A DNA stretch of 64,000 bases from Alloscardovia sp963543015 (GCA_963543015.1 CAUTYZ010000004.1:1-64000); one strand, 5' to 3'. Numbered from the stretch's first letter, positions 17,998 to 27,686 are shown. Program-made: numbers and translations. Notes: generated by a model from the sequence alone, not told the origin.

Positions 17998-18726
17998 CTA
18001 GTCGCGCAATTCGAATCCTTGACCATCCTCATGGTATGGAGTGCCTGGAGCTGCTACGAGAATGAGAATGAACTCAACGAATGCCCAGATATAAGAAATA
18101 AATGGTGGGATAATGAGAATCCAACCGACAGTACCCATAAGAAGCTGAGCTACTGCACGCGTGGTCTTACCCAAGTAGAAATTATGTACACCAAATGCAC
18201 CCAAGAAGAAAGCGAGAACAGCAGCAACGACCTTGCTCTTATCGCCTACCATCATTGGCTGGCCATTTGCGTTATATGCTACTGGAGGCATATATGCAGC
18301 CTGAGGTGGAACCTGCTGTGGAGGTACCTGCTGACCATAGGAACCATATGGCACATACTGACCATTTGGATCATACGTATTTTGCATATTTGGATCTTGA
18401 ACATACTGCTGTCCTGGTTGTGCCTGAGAGAACTGAGTCTGCTCATACTGTGGCTGCTGCGCGAACTGTGCAGGCTGCTCAGTCTGGTTCTGTGTATATT
18501 CAGATGTAGCCTGCTGAACTGGTTGCTCATATGCCTGGCCAGAAGTAGGAACGTATCCTACCTGTTCTGGAGTACCCTGAACGTAATCGGAATGAGCTTC
18601 TGGCGTATTACCCGCAAAGAAGTTATTCTGAGCTGTTTCTTCAGGAGTTGTGCTTGGTACAGCGTTGTTCAAAGACTGCGCATCATTGGATGCTGGGAAC
18701 TGCTCGTTTGGTTCCTGTTCGGTCAT
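17998..18726 (-). CDS. TM2 domain membrane protein with Gln/Pro-rich N-terminus
   Basis: 242 residues. The first 150 or so are low complexity, rich in Gln, Pro, Tyr and Asn, and probably disordered in the cytoplasm. The C-terminal 75 form a TM2 domain: KSKVVAAVLAFFLGAFGVHN, then FYLGKTTRAVAQLL and a second helix after GWILIIPP. TM2 proteins are found in bacteria and eukaryotes, but their role is not settled. It is monocistronic, between terminators on both sides. Confidence 0.85.
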   Translation of the reverse strand: MTEQEPNEQFPASNDAQSLNNAVPSTTPEETAQNNFFAGNTPEAHSDYVQGTPEQVGYVPTSGQAYEQPVQQATSEYTQNQTEQPAQFAQQPQYEQTQFSQAQPGQQYVQDPNMQNTYDPNGQYVPYGSYGQQVPPQQVPPQAAYMPPVAYNANGQPMMVGDKSKVVAAVLAFFLGAFGVHNFYLGKTTRAVAQLLMGTVGWILIIPPFISYIWAFVEFILILVAAPGTPYHEDGQGFELRD

Positions 18727-18792
18727 AATAAAGTCTTTCTTATTTCGGTTATTTAAAGCGCTTACTGTAGGAATAAGTAATTTTTATAATAG

Positions 18793-18822
18793 CAGAGCCC
18801 CACTTCGAAGAGCGGGGCTCTG
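18793..18822 (-). terminator. Terminator-like hairpin after rpsI
   Basis: Nine-base arms CAGAGCCCC and GGGGCTCTG 27 bases beyond the rpsI stop. It is followed by AT-rich sequence, not a clean T-run. Confidence 0.6.
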
Positions 18823-18848
18823 ACCACCATATAAACGGTAAGTAAAAC

Positions 18849-19337
18849 TTAACGCTTGGAGTACTGAGAAGCCTTGCGTGCCTTGTGCAAACCAGCCTTC
18901 TTACGTTCTACTGCACGAGCATCACGAGTCAAGAAGCCTGCCTTCTTCAAAGCTGCACGGTTAGCATCACGATCGATGCTGTTCAAAGCACGTGCTACAC
19001 CAAGACGGATAGCACCTGCCTGACCAGTAACGCCGCCACCATCAACGAGAACGATAACATCGAACTTGTTTTCAAGCTTGAGCAAAACGATTGGTGAGTT
19101 AACTTCGCGCTGGTGCAAACGGCTTGGGAAGTACTCTTCAAGAGTGCGACCATTAACGGTCCACTTACCAGAACCTGGAACCAAACGTACGCGAGCAACT
19201 GCTTCCTTACGACGGCCAGTGCCGTAGCCAGGAGCGATTGCAGATGTACCAGTACCAGCACCTGCATTGGTCTCAGAAGTGTATGAAGTGAGTTCTACCT
19301 CGGTCTCAAGAACCGCGGAGCTTGCATTTTCAGCCAT
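18849..19337 (-). CDS. rpsI: 30S ribosomal protein S9
   Basis: 162-residue small-subunit protein whose C-terminal arginine (KASQYSKR) reaches the P site. YGTGRRKEAVARVRL and the final segment are typical; the first 35 residues are a Ser/Thr/Glu-rich extension often found in actinobacteria. Cotranscribed with rplM, 20 bases downstream of it. Confidence 0.98.
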   Translation of the reverse strand: MAENASSAVLETEVELTSYTSETNAGAGTGTSAIAPGYGTGRRKEAVARVRLVPGSGKWTVNGRTLEEYFPSRLHQREVNSPIVLLKLENKFDVIVLVDGGGVTGQAGAIRLGVARALNSIDRDANRAALKKAGFLTRDARAVERKKAGLHKARKASQYSKR

Positions 19338-19357
19338 TGTGGATTCTCCTTTCGGTC

Positions 19358-19807
19358 CTACTTAGCCTGCTGAGAGACCTGTGCGATCTCTACAACCTGT
19401 GGCTTGTTTGGGGTATGTGGGTGTTCTGCACCTGCATAAACGCGCAAGCGACCAAGCTGTACCTTAGCAAGCTTGTTCTTAGGCATCATGCCCTTGACTG
19501 CTGTGCGAATAATGCGTTCTGGATCCTTCTCAAGGAGTTCTGCGTAGGAATCTACGCGCAAACCACTTGGGAATCCAGAGTGATGGTAAAGATTCTTTGC
19601 CAACTTATTGCCGCTCAAAGCAATCTTGTCCGCATTGATAACGATAACGAAGTTACCGCCATCTGCATGTGGAGCAAATGTTGGCTTGTTCTTGCCGCGA
19701 AGCAAGTTTGCTACCTGTACCGACAAACGACCGAGCACCACGTCAGTAGCGTCTACGACGTACCATTCGTGGGTCAAGTCACTTGGCTTTGGAGTGAAAG
19801 TCTTCAC
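19358..19807 (-). CDS. rplM: 50S ribosomal protein L13
   Basis: Early-assembly protein of 149 residues when started at GTG 19807, which has AAAAGG eight bases ahead and gives the usual N-terminus KTFTPKPSDLTHEWYVVDA. An in-frame ATG seven codons upstream has no better ribosome site. First gene of the rplM-rpsI operon. Confidence 0.97.
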   Translation of the reverse strand: MKTFTPKPSDLTHEWYVVDATDVVLGRLSVQVANLLRGKNKPTFAPHADGGNFVIVINADKIALSGNKLAKNLYHHSGFPSGLRVDSYAELLEKDPERIIRTAVKGMMPKNKLAKVQLGRLRVYAGAEHPHTPNKPQVVEIAQVSQQAK

Positions 19808-19939
19808 TTGTATAACCTTTTCTTTCATTGTGTTCCAGATGCCTTATGACATCCTTTATCCGTGGGCTCCCTGAAAGTCCTAGTGAGCGAGTGGGAAAGC
19901 GCTTTCCTGGACCCCTGTAGGGAAACACAACAATCTTTA
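19808..19939 (-). promoter_or_regulatory. rplM-rpsI leader
   Basis: About 125-base untranslated leader between the promoter and rplM. It holds a perfect 14-bp palindrome GGAAAGCGCTTTCC at 19894-19907. Autoregulation by L13 is known in other phyla; here it is only a possibility. Confidence 0.45.
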
Positions 19940-19969
19940 ATGATAGCGGATATATAAGACCAGTGTCAA
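19940..19969 (-). promoter_or_regulatory. rplM-rpsI promoter
   Basis: Perfect TTGACA (19969-19964) and TATCAT (19945-19940) with an 18-base spacer on the minus strand, the strongest consensus promoter I see in the window. The remaining 180 bases up to 20152 hold nothing else I recognise. Confidence 0.75.
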
Positions 19970-20152
19970 AGTTCAGGACACTACGCGTTCCTTGCGTTTT
20001 CCGCGCTGTATATTCGTCATATATTCGCTTTAATTTTCTTTGCTTTCGCACTCTTATTTCCAGCTTATCTCTAGAAGCTCACTTAATTACGCTGAAGTTT
20101 CTACACCGAAGTTTCCCAGAGCTCGTAGAAATTCGCAAAATTATCCGTCGAA

Positions 20153-20755
20153 TTATGCGCGTTCTTGTAAAGCTTTCTGCGCTGCATGAGCGACATCAGG
20201 CACACTATCATCTGCAAGAGTGTTCACTGTATCCATATCCGTATTCGGATTTTGAGCCACAGCTCGGCGAACCATGGCCGCAAGCACACGTGGAGCCTTG
20301 CTATCTTCTTCTGTGCCCAAGGTTGATAAGAAACGAAGAACCTCTGCATCAGTTCGTTCGTCCTCTGCCCCCTCCATACGCATACGCCATGTCGTCACTG
20401 GATTCATGAGCGCATGTGCTCTCACTTGCTCGTCAGCATCCTTTGTCAAACGACCTACGAGCCAATCCTTAGAATCAGTATTGGATGCTACTGCCTCGCG
20501 CACAGAAGCGAGCGGATCAGTCGACAATTTCACGAGAATATTTGGATATGGCATCGTGCTTGCCAAGAAAATCCTATCCTCTTCAGGAGTATTCATATTT
20601 CCCGCTACAGCTTCCAACAATGCTGTCGCACGAGAAAACGCTGCTGCATCACTTGGGTCTGGAAGTGGCGTATGACAACGACGGCTGAGTTCTTCGGCAT
20701 CATCTGTATGACGCAAGAATTCGTATTCCGTTGTTAATGATTCATGAGTACTCAT
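20153..20755 (-). CDS. Variant leucine-rich repeat protein
   Basis: 200-residue soluble all-helical protein. The helices resemble variant leucine-rich or HEAT-like repeats: LVKLSTDPLASVREAVASN, LVGRLTKDADEQVRAHAL and AQNPNTDMDTVNTLADD recur with about 24-residue spacing. Such repeats bind partner proteins; which one is unknown. TAAGGT six bases before the ATG could be a leaderless promoter or a short ribosome site. The YigZ gene lies nine bases upstream. Confidence 0.6.
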   Translation of the reverse strand: MSTHESLTTEYEFLRHTDDAEELSRRCHTPLPDPSDAAAFSRATALLEAVAGNMNTPEEDRIFLASTMPYPNILVKLSTDPLASVREAVASNTDSKDWLVGRLTKDADEQVRAHALMNPVTTWRMRMEGAEDERTDAEVLRFLSTLGTEEDSKAPRVLAAMVRRAVAQNPNTDMDTVNTLADDSVPDVAHAAQKALQERA

Positions 20756-20764
20756 ACTGATACC

Positions 20765-21397
20765 TTATTCCATCATCGAGCCAAGTTCTGTTCGCACAGG
20801 GTGTACTGTCGCATGAAAAGTATGGTTAATGTCCTTTTCCAGCGCGTCGACAGCATCGAGCGGAACGACACATTCCACACTCACTGTATCAGTAAATTCT
20901 TCATGCACGATACGACCATTATGATTGGCGATAATTCTTTGAAGCATTGCGTGCTGATTATAATCCACACGACATAAAAGCTTGTGAGCTGGAATAACAT
21001 GCCCCATTTCGGCAATTTTCAACGCTTGTGCTGCTGCTGTGGAATACGCACGAACCAACCCGCCAGCACCCAAAAGGATTCCGCCAAAATACCGAGTTAC
21101 AGCGATAACTGTATCCGTTGTTCCTGATTGTCGTAGAACTTGCAAAATAGGTTTGCCCGCTGTACCGCTTGGCTCTCCATCATCACTCATACGTTCTTGG
21201 AATTGCGCTTCGCTTGCTCCAATAATTGCCGCAAAGCAGACGTGCCGCGCTTTAGGATGCTGAGCGCGGATAGAGTCAACAAATTCTACAGCTTCATCCA
21301 GCGAGGAAACATGGCATGCATCCCCGATAAATTCAGACTTCTTTTCTACGTACGAATAGTGCGCGGGAGTCTGGAAAACATTGGTAACTGTCAGCAT
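20765..21397 (-). CDS. YigZ/IMPACT family protein
   Basis: 210 residues with the UPF0029 N-terminal domain: KKSEFIGDACHV, then SDDGEPSGTAGKPIL and RYFGGILLGAGGL, the three family signatures. The C-terminal part is the DUF1949 ferredoxin-like fold. Members are linked to translation and amino-acid starvation control, but no bacterial activity is firmly known. The start is uncertain: ATG 21397 begins five bases beyond the preceding stop; an ATG at 21424 would overlap the hydrolase gene. Confidence 0.85.
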   Translation of the reverse strand: MLTVTNVFQTPAHYSYVEKKSEFIGDACHVSSLDEAVEFVDSIRAQHPKARHVCFAAIIGASEAQFQERMSDDGEPSGTAGKPILQVLRQSGTTDTVIAVTRYFGGILLGAGGLVRAYSTAAAQALKIAEMGHVIPAHKLLCRVDYNQHAMLQRIIANHNGRIVHEEFTDTVSVECVVPLDAVDALEKDINHTFHATVHPVRTELGSMME

Positions 21398-21401
21398 ATG
21401 A

Positions 21402-22772
21402 CTAGAATTGGTTCCTCTCGTCATGTCCCCATTCAGAGCGTTGCTCTTCAGAGCCAAAAGCATCGTTGTGCTCTGCGTGATCTTCATGCTCGCTATGACC
21501 ACCAAATGGCCATAATTGCATCAAATTAATGCCCTCAAACTGGAACACTGAACGGTTAAAACCGAAAATTCGCGAGAACAAATCCCTAAAAGAGTCCAAA
21601 ACGATTCCGCGTCCTTGAGCACTTGCAGAATTAACCGCATCCCACATCACAGGAGCTGCAGTCGTTATATTTTCTGCAATTTCAGTAAACGTCGAGTATC
21701 CAGTGGCCTCAAACACTTTGAACATACTGTCGATGACTCGTCGGCGCGTTTCCATATCCAAAGAATCTGTCCACTGCACATACGAATCCGCAATATTCAA
21801 AGCATTCTTCGTTACCGTACTGTCATGCACGAAATCGTGCGTGGAATCATCAACAACCCATGTGAAAAGGAAGTGCTGATTAAAGCTCGATGCATTGCTA
21901 TGCGCCACGCGGTATGGCTCGCGCCCCTTAAACATCAGTCCCACGAAAGAATCTTGAGGAACGAGCTTGACCAGCTTTGGCTCGATAGCCTTGTATCCGT
22001 CGGTTTCCAAAAGATTGGTGATAAATCCTGGGCCGTCGAAACTATATACGGCAGTGACAGTATTTTGCAATTCTGGCTCAATCATGCTTGCCGCATAAAC
22101 TGCTGTATTTCCACCCTTAGAGTGTCCTGCAATCATAAGTGGACGCCCATTGCTATGGGAGCTGACTTCGGTAATATACTCAACAGCAGAAATTTGCGAT
22201 GGAATTACTTTATTGAAAGCAAGTTCAAAATCCTCACGCCATCCGATGAGCGTTGCTTCCGTTCCACGGAAAGAAATAAATTCGGTACCATCAGGCAAAA
22301 GGAAAGTCATGGCCGCGAACTGTTTATCGTTGTAGCGTTCTTCATGATATTCATAGGTAAATTCCCCCACACGAATATCACGGAAACGAGGCGATGCTAT
22401 CAAATCACCGACAAGCTCAATCATCTGCGCGCGACTTGCTTCAGAGGGGAAAATCGACGTGTAGCTTTCCGCATGCCACAAAGCATCGTAAAGGGAGACG
22501 AAACGTTCATCATCAGACAGAGTAATTTTGCGCGGTTCCTCATGGCTAAAAAGATGAGAGAGCTTGTACTGCCAAGTCTGTCGTTCCTGCTCTGCTTCCA
22601 TTATCCGCGTATTCAATAATTGCCGCGTATCCGCCAATTGAGGCACATCATATCCATCAAGCTGGGCATAGGATAATTGCGCAAGAATCGCCGCGTCCAC
22701 ATCGTTGAAAGGAAGATTTTCGAATGTTTCCAACGTTTTGCGCGCATACGTGATAATTGTTCCAAGAGACAT
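21402..22772 (-). CDS. DUF2974 (Mbeg1-like) alpha/beta hydrolase
   Basis: 456-residue cytoplasmic protein without a signal peptide. The nucleophile elbow GHSKGG is at residues 216-221, preceded by the oxyanion-type FRGTE at 168-172, so it is a serine hydrolase of the lipase-like class; the substrate is unknown. The C-terminus is rich in His, Glu and Asp. TAGAAT six bases before the ATG suggests a leaderless transcript. Next downstream is the YigZ gene. Confidence 0.85.
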   Translation of the reverse strand: MSLGTIITYARKTLETFENLPFNDVDAAILAQLSYAQLDGYDVPQLADTRQLLNTRIMEAEQERQTWQYKLSHLFSHEEPRKITLSDDERFVSLYDALWHAESYTSIFPSEASRAQMIELVGDLIASPRFRDIRVGEFTYEYHEERYNDKQFAAMTFLLPDGTEFISFRGTEATLIGWREDFELAFNKVIPSQISAVEYITEVSSHSNGRPLMIAGHSKGGNTAVYAASMIEPELQNTVTAVYSFDGPGFITNLLETDGYKAIEPKLVKLVPQDSFVGLMFKGREPYRVAHSNASSFNQHFLFTWVVDDSTHDFVHDSTVTKNALNIADSYVQWTDSLDMETRRRVIDSMFKVFEATGYSTFTEIAENITTAAPVMWDAVNSASAQGRGIVLDSFRDLFSRIFGFNRSVFQFEGINLMQLWPFGGHSEHEDHAEHNDAFGSEEQRSEWGHDERNQF

Positions 22773-22778
22773 ACCCTC

Positions 22779-22784
22779 ATTCTA
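22779..22784 (-). promoter_or_regulatory. -10 element of the leaderless hydrolase gene
   Basis: TAGAAT on the minus strand, six bases from the ATG at 22772. Confidence 0.5.
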
Positions 22785-22855
22785 ATGCACACTGTGGTAT
22801 TCTATAAAAGTGTAAACGCTCACATCGAGCGCCCAATCATTTTAAGGAGGAAATG

Positions 22856-23614
22856 GTGAAGGTAGCAATCGTAACTGGTGGCGGACAAGGCATCGGCGAA
22901 GGAATCGTTAAGCAGCTCGTTGAAGATGGCTTTGCTGTAGCTGTAGCTGATATCAATCCTGAGTCTGCTCAGAAGGTAGCAGAAGAAGTTGGAAACGGGT
23001 CTAAGGGCTATGCAGTTAACGTAGCTTCTCATGATGAAGTTCGTAAGCTCGTAGAAGATGTCGTTGCAGACTTTGGTCACATCGATGTGATGGTGAACAA
23101 CGCTGGTATTTGCCGCGTCGAGCCATTCTTGGAGCAGACCGACAAGGCTCTTGATGATTTGCTGGATATCAATGTAAAGGGTGCATTCTACGGCACTTAT
23201 GAAGCAGCACATCAGTTCATCAAGCAGGGCACAAAGGGCAAGATTATCAATGCATCCTCTATTGCTGGTCATGAAGGATTTAGCCCACTTGCTGCATACT
23301 CGGCTACAAAGTTCGCTGTTCGCGGCTTGACTCAGACTGCTGCTAAGGAATTGGCACAGTATGGCATCACCGTCAACGCATACTGCCCAGGAATTGTATT
23401 GACACCTATGTGGGATGAAATTGATCGTCGTTTGGGCGAGATTAACCACGTTCCAGTTGGTGAAAGCATTAAGGCAACTATGAAGGGCATCGCACTTGGT
23501 CGCGGTGAAACCCCTGCAGACGTAGCAAACCTCGTATCCTTCCTCGCAAGCGAGAAGTCCGACTACATCACTGGTCAGGCAATTCTCGTTGACGGTGGCA
23601 TGAAGTACGTCTAA
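22856..23614 (+). CDS. SDR-family acetoin(diacetyl)/butanediol dehydrogenase-like protein
   Basis: 252-residue NAD(P)-dependent short-chain dehydrogenase. TGGGQGIG near residue 8 binds the cofactor, NNAG is near 82, Ser near 139 and YSATK near 152-156 complete the catalytic set. Overall sequence, including the VNAYCPGIVLTPMWDEID stretch, resembles meso-butanediol dehydrogenase/diacetyl reductase, which would give another NADH sink beside AdhE. AAGGAGG ends five bases before GTG 22856; an ATG at 22853 sits only two bases from it. Confidence 0.85.
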   Translation: MKVAIVTGGGQGIGEGIVKQLVEDGFAVAVADINPESAQKVAEEVGNGSKGYAVNVASHDEVRKLVEDVVADFGHIDVMVNNAGICRVEPFLEQTDKALDDLLDINVKGAFYGTYEAAHQFIKQGTKGKIINASSIAGHEGFSPLAAYSATKFAVRGLTQTAAKELAQYGITVNAYCPGIVLTPMWDEIDRRLGEINHVPVGESIKATMKGIALGRGETPADVANLVSFLASEKSDYITGQAILVDGGMKYV

Positions 23615-23655
23615 ACCTGAAGATTTCTCAGGTTTCCTAAGGCTTTCCTTAGGTT
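23613..23655 (+). terminator. Double hairpin after the SDR gene
   Basis: Two short hairpins in a row directly at the stop: AACCTGA/TCAGGTT, then CCTAAGG/CCTTAGG, followed by a few T residues. Confidence 0.55.
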
Positions 23656-23707
23656 TCCATAATTCAAAAAATTTCAGAGTACACCTTATCGACGTATCCT
23701 GAATAAT

Positions 23708-23789
23708 GCTGTGAGATCACACCTTCATACTCACAGCTGTGCCCCTCGTAGAGTGCTTATGTAAGCCGCGAGGGGCTTCTTTTATTTTT
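23708..23789 (+). ncRNA. Candidate structured RNA ending in a terminator
   Basis: Two hairpins: GCTGTGAG (23708-23715) with CTCACAGC (23730-23737), and GCCCCTCG (23741-23748) with CGAGGGGC (23769-23776), followed by a strong T-run to 23789. No ORF precedes it within about 90 bases. It may be a small RNA, or just the second terminator of the SDR transcript. Confidence 0.4.
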
Positions 23790-23848
23790 GTACTTTATAC
23801 TTTCCCAACACAATCACACACATCTCCTCCCACATAAACACCTCCCGT

Positions 23849-23854
23849 TACAAT
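23849..23854 (+). promoter_or_regulatory. -10 element of the leaderless RecJ-like gene
   Basis: TACAAT, six bases before the ATG at 23861, with no ribosome site. Confidence 0.5.
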
Positions 23855-23860
23855 AGACTT

Positions 23861-25534
23861 ATGCTTCACAATTCTTCAGTACAGTCTTCGCGCGTTTTAC
23901 GCACTCTTATCGAACGTACCGGTTTTACTGAAGAATTCCTCACCACGATCAACACTCCTTTCGGGGCGCAGCTAGACGGCATGGATGACTTCATCCAGAA
24001 ATTACACGCCCATAAAGATGATGTGATAACAATTTCCCCTGATTTTGATATGGATGGCATTACATCGGGAACAATTTTGTATGCAGGGCTCAGCCAGCTC
24101 GGTTTTACTGTCAATATCAATATTCCTGATTACACGTATGGTCATGAATTCAGCACGCAGGACGTCGATGATATCGTGCATCATTTCCCTGAGACTTCCG
24201 TTATCCTGACCTGTGACAGCGGGGTAAATTCCATAGAAGGCATTGAGCATGCTCACTCTCTTGGATTGACAGTATTTGTCACCGATCACCATGAGCAAGA
24301 AGTTGACTGCCCAGCAGATGCAATGATTAATCCGTGCCGTTTTAACTCAACGTATCCGCTTACTGGAATTTGCGGAGCAGCAGTTGCACTTTTGACTGTC
24401 ACAGCTTACGCTCGACTTTTTAGCACTTCTGACCAGAGTCGTTATCTTAATCTTCTTCAGCTCTTTGCAGGGATTGGCACTATTTCTGATGTCATGCCAC
24501 TCATTCATGACAATCGTTACCTTGTACGCAAGTCTTTGCAGCTCACACATGAATTACTGGGGAACCCGTACGCATTGGTATCCCTGCGAAACGATCCAAC
24601 GGTTCATCCTGCATTTCTTACTGCTTTTGAGGGCTATGCACAAGTCCTCTCTGAACTCGGTACGACAGCGGATCGATGTGACGAATCTTTTTATGGTTAT
24701 ATCCTCTCCCCTATGTTTAATGCTCCTCGCCGAGTAGGGTCAGATATGCGTGATGCATTTGACGTTTTCCTCAACCGTGACGCTTCTTCGAGGCGTTTGG
24801 TGATTCAGGCGTTAATGGCGGCCAATGCTCAGCGCAAAGATGATGTGAAATACTATATGGCACATCTGGATGATACTTACGCACCGTACGTCTACATCAC
24901 GGATGCCCCGAAAGGTATGCTGGGACTTTTAGCAGGACAATTGATGCATGCATCGTCTCTGCCGACAGCCGTTGTGCGAAAGGTGGACAATTCAGCTGAT
25001 GCGGATAGTGCTGATGCGGATAGTGCAGACGAGATTGTGCTTATCGAAGGCTCGATGCGAGCGCCTTCCTACTACCCAATTATGGATCATATGGAATCTG
25101 TCGATGATGTCCATGTCCAAGGCCATCAAAGCGCATGCGGAGTCAGCGGATCTTTGCAGTCCCTCGTTAAGACTTTGCGAACCGTTCACGCTCCCGATGA
25201 AGTTCTTCATCCACAACCAGCTGTACGCATCGGCGAGAGCAACTGCGATGTGCAATGGTACGATATTCCGACGTTAACCCAGATAACGGATTTCTTGGAA
25301 TCTTTACGCCCGTTTGGCCATGGTTTTGAGTATCCCGTTATCGAATTGGATGTGCCTCGAGACGCTACGGTTACGCGCTTAGGAAGCGAGAAGCAGCATC
25401 TGAAAATTCAGGCTCCGGGATGCCCGCCTGCTTTGCTGTGGAATACTGAAGAAGCTCCGGAAAGTTTCACGGTCGAGCTCAGTTATAATAATTTCCGCGG
25501 TCGTCGAACTGTGCAGCTTATCGGAAGGCAGTAA
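23861..25534 (+). CDS. RecJ-like DHH-family phosphoesterase
   Basis: 557-residue cytoplasmic protein. DHH-domain metal motifs are visible: DFDMDGITSG at 61-70, CDSG at 118-121 and TDHHE at 141-145. The C-terminal third resembles the DHHA1 and OB-like parts of RecJ single-strand exonuclease, ending with RRTVQLIGRQ. It is shorter and more divergent than standard RecJ; a nucleotide phosphodiesterase is the alternative. A small Ala-Asp-Ser repeat (SADADSADADSADE) interrupts it near residue 380. Monocistronic. Confidence 0.75.
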   Translation: MLHNSSVQSSRVLRTLIERTGFTEEFLTTINTPFGAQLDGMDDFIQKLHAHKDDVITISPDFDMDGITSGTILYAGLSQLGFTVNINIPDYTYGHEFSTQDVDDIVHHFPETSVILTCDSGVNSIEGIEHAHSLGLTVFVTDHHEQEVDCPADAMINPCRFNSTYPLTGICGAAVALLTVTAYARLFSTSDQSRYLNLLQLFAGIGTISDVMPLIHDNRYLVRKSLQLTHELLGNPYALVSLRNDPTVHPAFLTAFEGYAQVLSELGTTADRCDESFYGYILSPMFNAPRRVGSDMRDAFDVFLNRDASSRRLVIQALMAANAQRKDDVKYYMAHLDDTYAPYVYITDAPKGMLGLLAGQLMHASSLPTAVVRKVDNSADADSADADSADEIVLIEGSMRAPSYYPIMDHMESVDDVHVQGHQSACGVSGSLQSLVKTLRTVHAPDEVLHPQPAVRIGESNCDVQWYDIPTLTQITDFLESLRPFGHGFEYPVIELDVPRDATVTRLGSEKQHLKIQAPGCPPALLWNTEEAPESFTVELSYNNFRGRRTVQLIGRQ

Positions 25535-25543
25535 ACGCCCCCG

Positions 25544-26445
25544 TTATTTCTGCTCGTTCTTTTGTGCTTTCCTCCTGCGACGACGAATAACGCGTGTTAA
25601 TTTGTCATCGAAAATTGTCGGTGTACGCATACCATTTTCCGCATAATACTTTCCGACGAGATAACGACGTATAAATTCAACAACGGGTGACACGATATAG
25701 AACCACACGCCAAACGTAGGCACAGCTACAGCCACAAGAGTAACGACGACATGCGCGATAACTGATTGCCTACTATACCTCTTCATAATTCCCAGTGAGC
25801 GATCACTCGTATACGCTTCATCCATGGATTGAGAACGTACAAGATGATACTTCAAGACAAGCTGAGACATGTGTCCGTTGATATAAGAGATGAGGAGCAT
25901 AACAACACCATACCCACCTACAGATAACGCTGATCCGGATACTCAAACATCATCTTGGTGAAGAGCGGAATCAAACAAATACCCAGCATAAACATGAAAT
26001 CAAACATGATTAGTGGCGTATTTTCATATTTCACGATAGCCATCAAACGCGAACGCTCGAAATAGAAGTTTGCGATAACCACGAAGCTCATGATATACAG
26101 GCCGATTTTAATTACTAATTCGCCTAACTGATGAGAGCTTGCGGGCGCCTGAATTTCCAATACAAGAATAGTCATAGCGATGGCAGCTACACCGTCAGCG
26201 AGCGCGTTCATATGATCATGAATAAATCCGGACTGGCTTTGCTGGAAATCGTCGTGCTCTTTGAGAATTTCTTCACGCTTGTTGAGCACTTCTTGAGGAT
26301 TACTCGATTCGTGGAGCTTGTCGTTTAAGGTTTTCATCGCGGGACGACTCAAATCAGGATTCTGCGGATGCGACTGATGAGCAGAATTTTCTGAAGTGTC
26401 CTGCGTTGGATTATCAGAAGCCAAATTATTCATTTCGTCGCTCAT
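25544..26445 (-). pseudogene. Frameshifted TMEM175 (DUF1211) potassium channel homologue
   Basis: The first frame (from about 26445) has a 90-residue polar start and then the TMEM175 signature in altered form (ALADGVAAIAMTILVLE) with three membrane segments, ending at FEYPDQRYL. The second frame continues with GGYGVVMLLISYINGH and three more segments plus a basic tail. One added base near 25918 would join them into a six-helix protein of about 300 residues. TMEM175 proteins are potassium channels. The start codon is uncertain. Confidence 0.7.
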
Positions 26446-26832
26446 ATCACACCAATCCCCACATGAGTTTCTCTTGTATTGCTTATATGTGTTGATGCCC
26501 ACACTGATTTCTTGTTTTCGTGCTTACACCGTTTTAGCAAAATCAGAAATACTAGCTATGAATAACGCTATACCAAGCGCAGGAACTAGCTTATGAGAAG
26601 GTGGATAGAACTCAGCTCATCAGGAAGACATTTCTCTTGATATCACGCGCCTCAAGAAAACTACATCCAAAGCATGTTTGATCTCACTATCGTGGTCTAC
26701 CTCTATAGAGGACTCTTCTCAGTTACGAATGCATCACATTCAATCTGCTCACTCGATGAAACGAACACATTCATAACTGATGGAAATACCTCGAAGCAAC
26801 TATTGTCTCTGTGATTATTGTCTCTGTGCTGA
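26446..26832. other. Gene-free spacer
   Basis: Between the TMEM175 gene and the membrane protein below it. It holds a 12-bp palindrome CCTCTATAGAGG at 26700-26711 and a doubled ATTGTCTCTGTG around 26803-26826; otherwise I see nothing. Confidence 0.5.
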
Positions 26833-27650
26833 TTACTTCTGTGCTGATGCCTTTACCAGACCTGCTACGCAGAGTACAACGTCAAAGACCAGGCATACGC
26901 TGCCGCCCACTCATAACGACTATGAAGCTTATGCGTCCTCGAGAAATTATCAATCGCATTCATGTCCAAGAAGAACGACGCCACAGAAAAGACAGCTAGC
27001 ACCATTCCAGATACCACACCTACGACACTCATATGAGGAGCCACTTGGCTCACCATAAATATAACTATAAAAGTAGCAGCCAAAATAACAGTCGCCTGAG
27101 CTAACCTATTCATCTTCAGTTTGTCCTGAAGATTCGCACTCACAATACACAGGCACGACACAGCCATTACACAGAAAGCAATCGGCAACATTACCGGTCT
27201 ATCATGCACCGCGCCTGCACCGACATAACCCAAAGTAGCAAACACGGCAAAATCACAAAAACGGACAAGCCAAAATGACCATCGGGTATACCTATTACTT
27301 AACCATAGTGGAGGAAGCAAAAGCCACAACGGCCCCACTAACGATATGATAATAGACATGGTCTTTTCAAAAGTACTTTGAGTCTCAACATCATAATTCG
27401 CATACTGATATGACAGGGTACCAACCAGTATCATCCACACAAGGTATATCAAGGCCTTAATCTGAACACCTGTACGAGAAAAAGCTCGCTCCTCATCTCT
27501 CCTAATCTGGAAAAGATAATACCCCATTACAGATTTCATAACTATCGACATAGCGACTCTTGATTTATCGGCCGAAGACTCAGCTTCCATCAGCTTACGT
27601 CCCCTTGCCCATGGATTCTTCTTATACCATTTTTCACTTAACTCAGCCAT
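26833..27650 (-). pseudogene. Membrane protein paralogue 1, 3'-frameshifted
   Basis: Unrecognised protein with KWYKKNPWARGR near the start, then about six membrane helices; AGAVHDRP and FFLDMNAIDNFSRTHKL are shared with the paralogue at 27687-28530. The open frame ends at 26865 (261 residues), but the next bases in another frame read LVFDVVLCVAGLVKASAQ, matching the paralogue's C-terminus. One base missing near 26892 explains this. The truncated protein may still work. Position after the toxin locus makes an immunity role possible. Confidence 0.65.
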
Positions 27651-27686
27651 AAAGTCTTTTCTAGCATCCGTGTATATCTTCGATTT

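Noticed and set aside
19779..20051. 90-codon minus-strand frame before rplM
   Set aside because: It covers the rplM promoter and leader and would overlap the gene; no family features.
26780..27058. Plus-strand frame of 92 codons
   Set aside because: It lies mostly opposite the 3' end of membrane paralogue 1, whose second frame clearly carries the homologous C-terminus.
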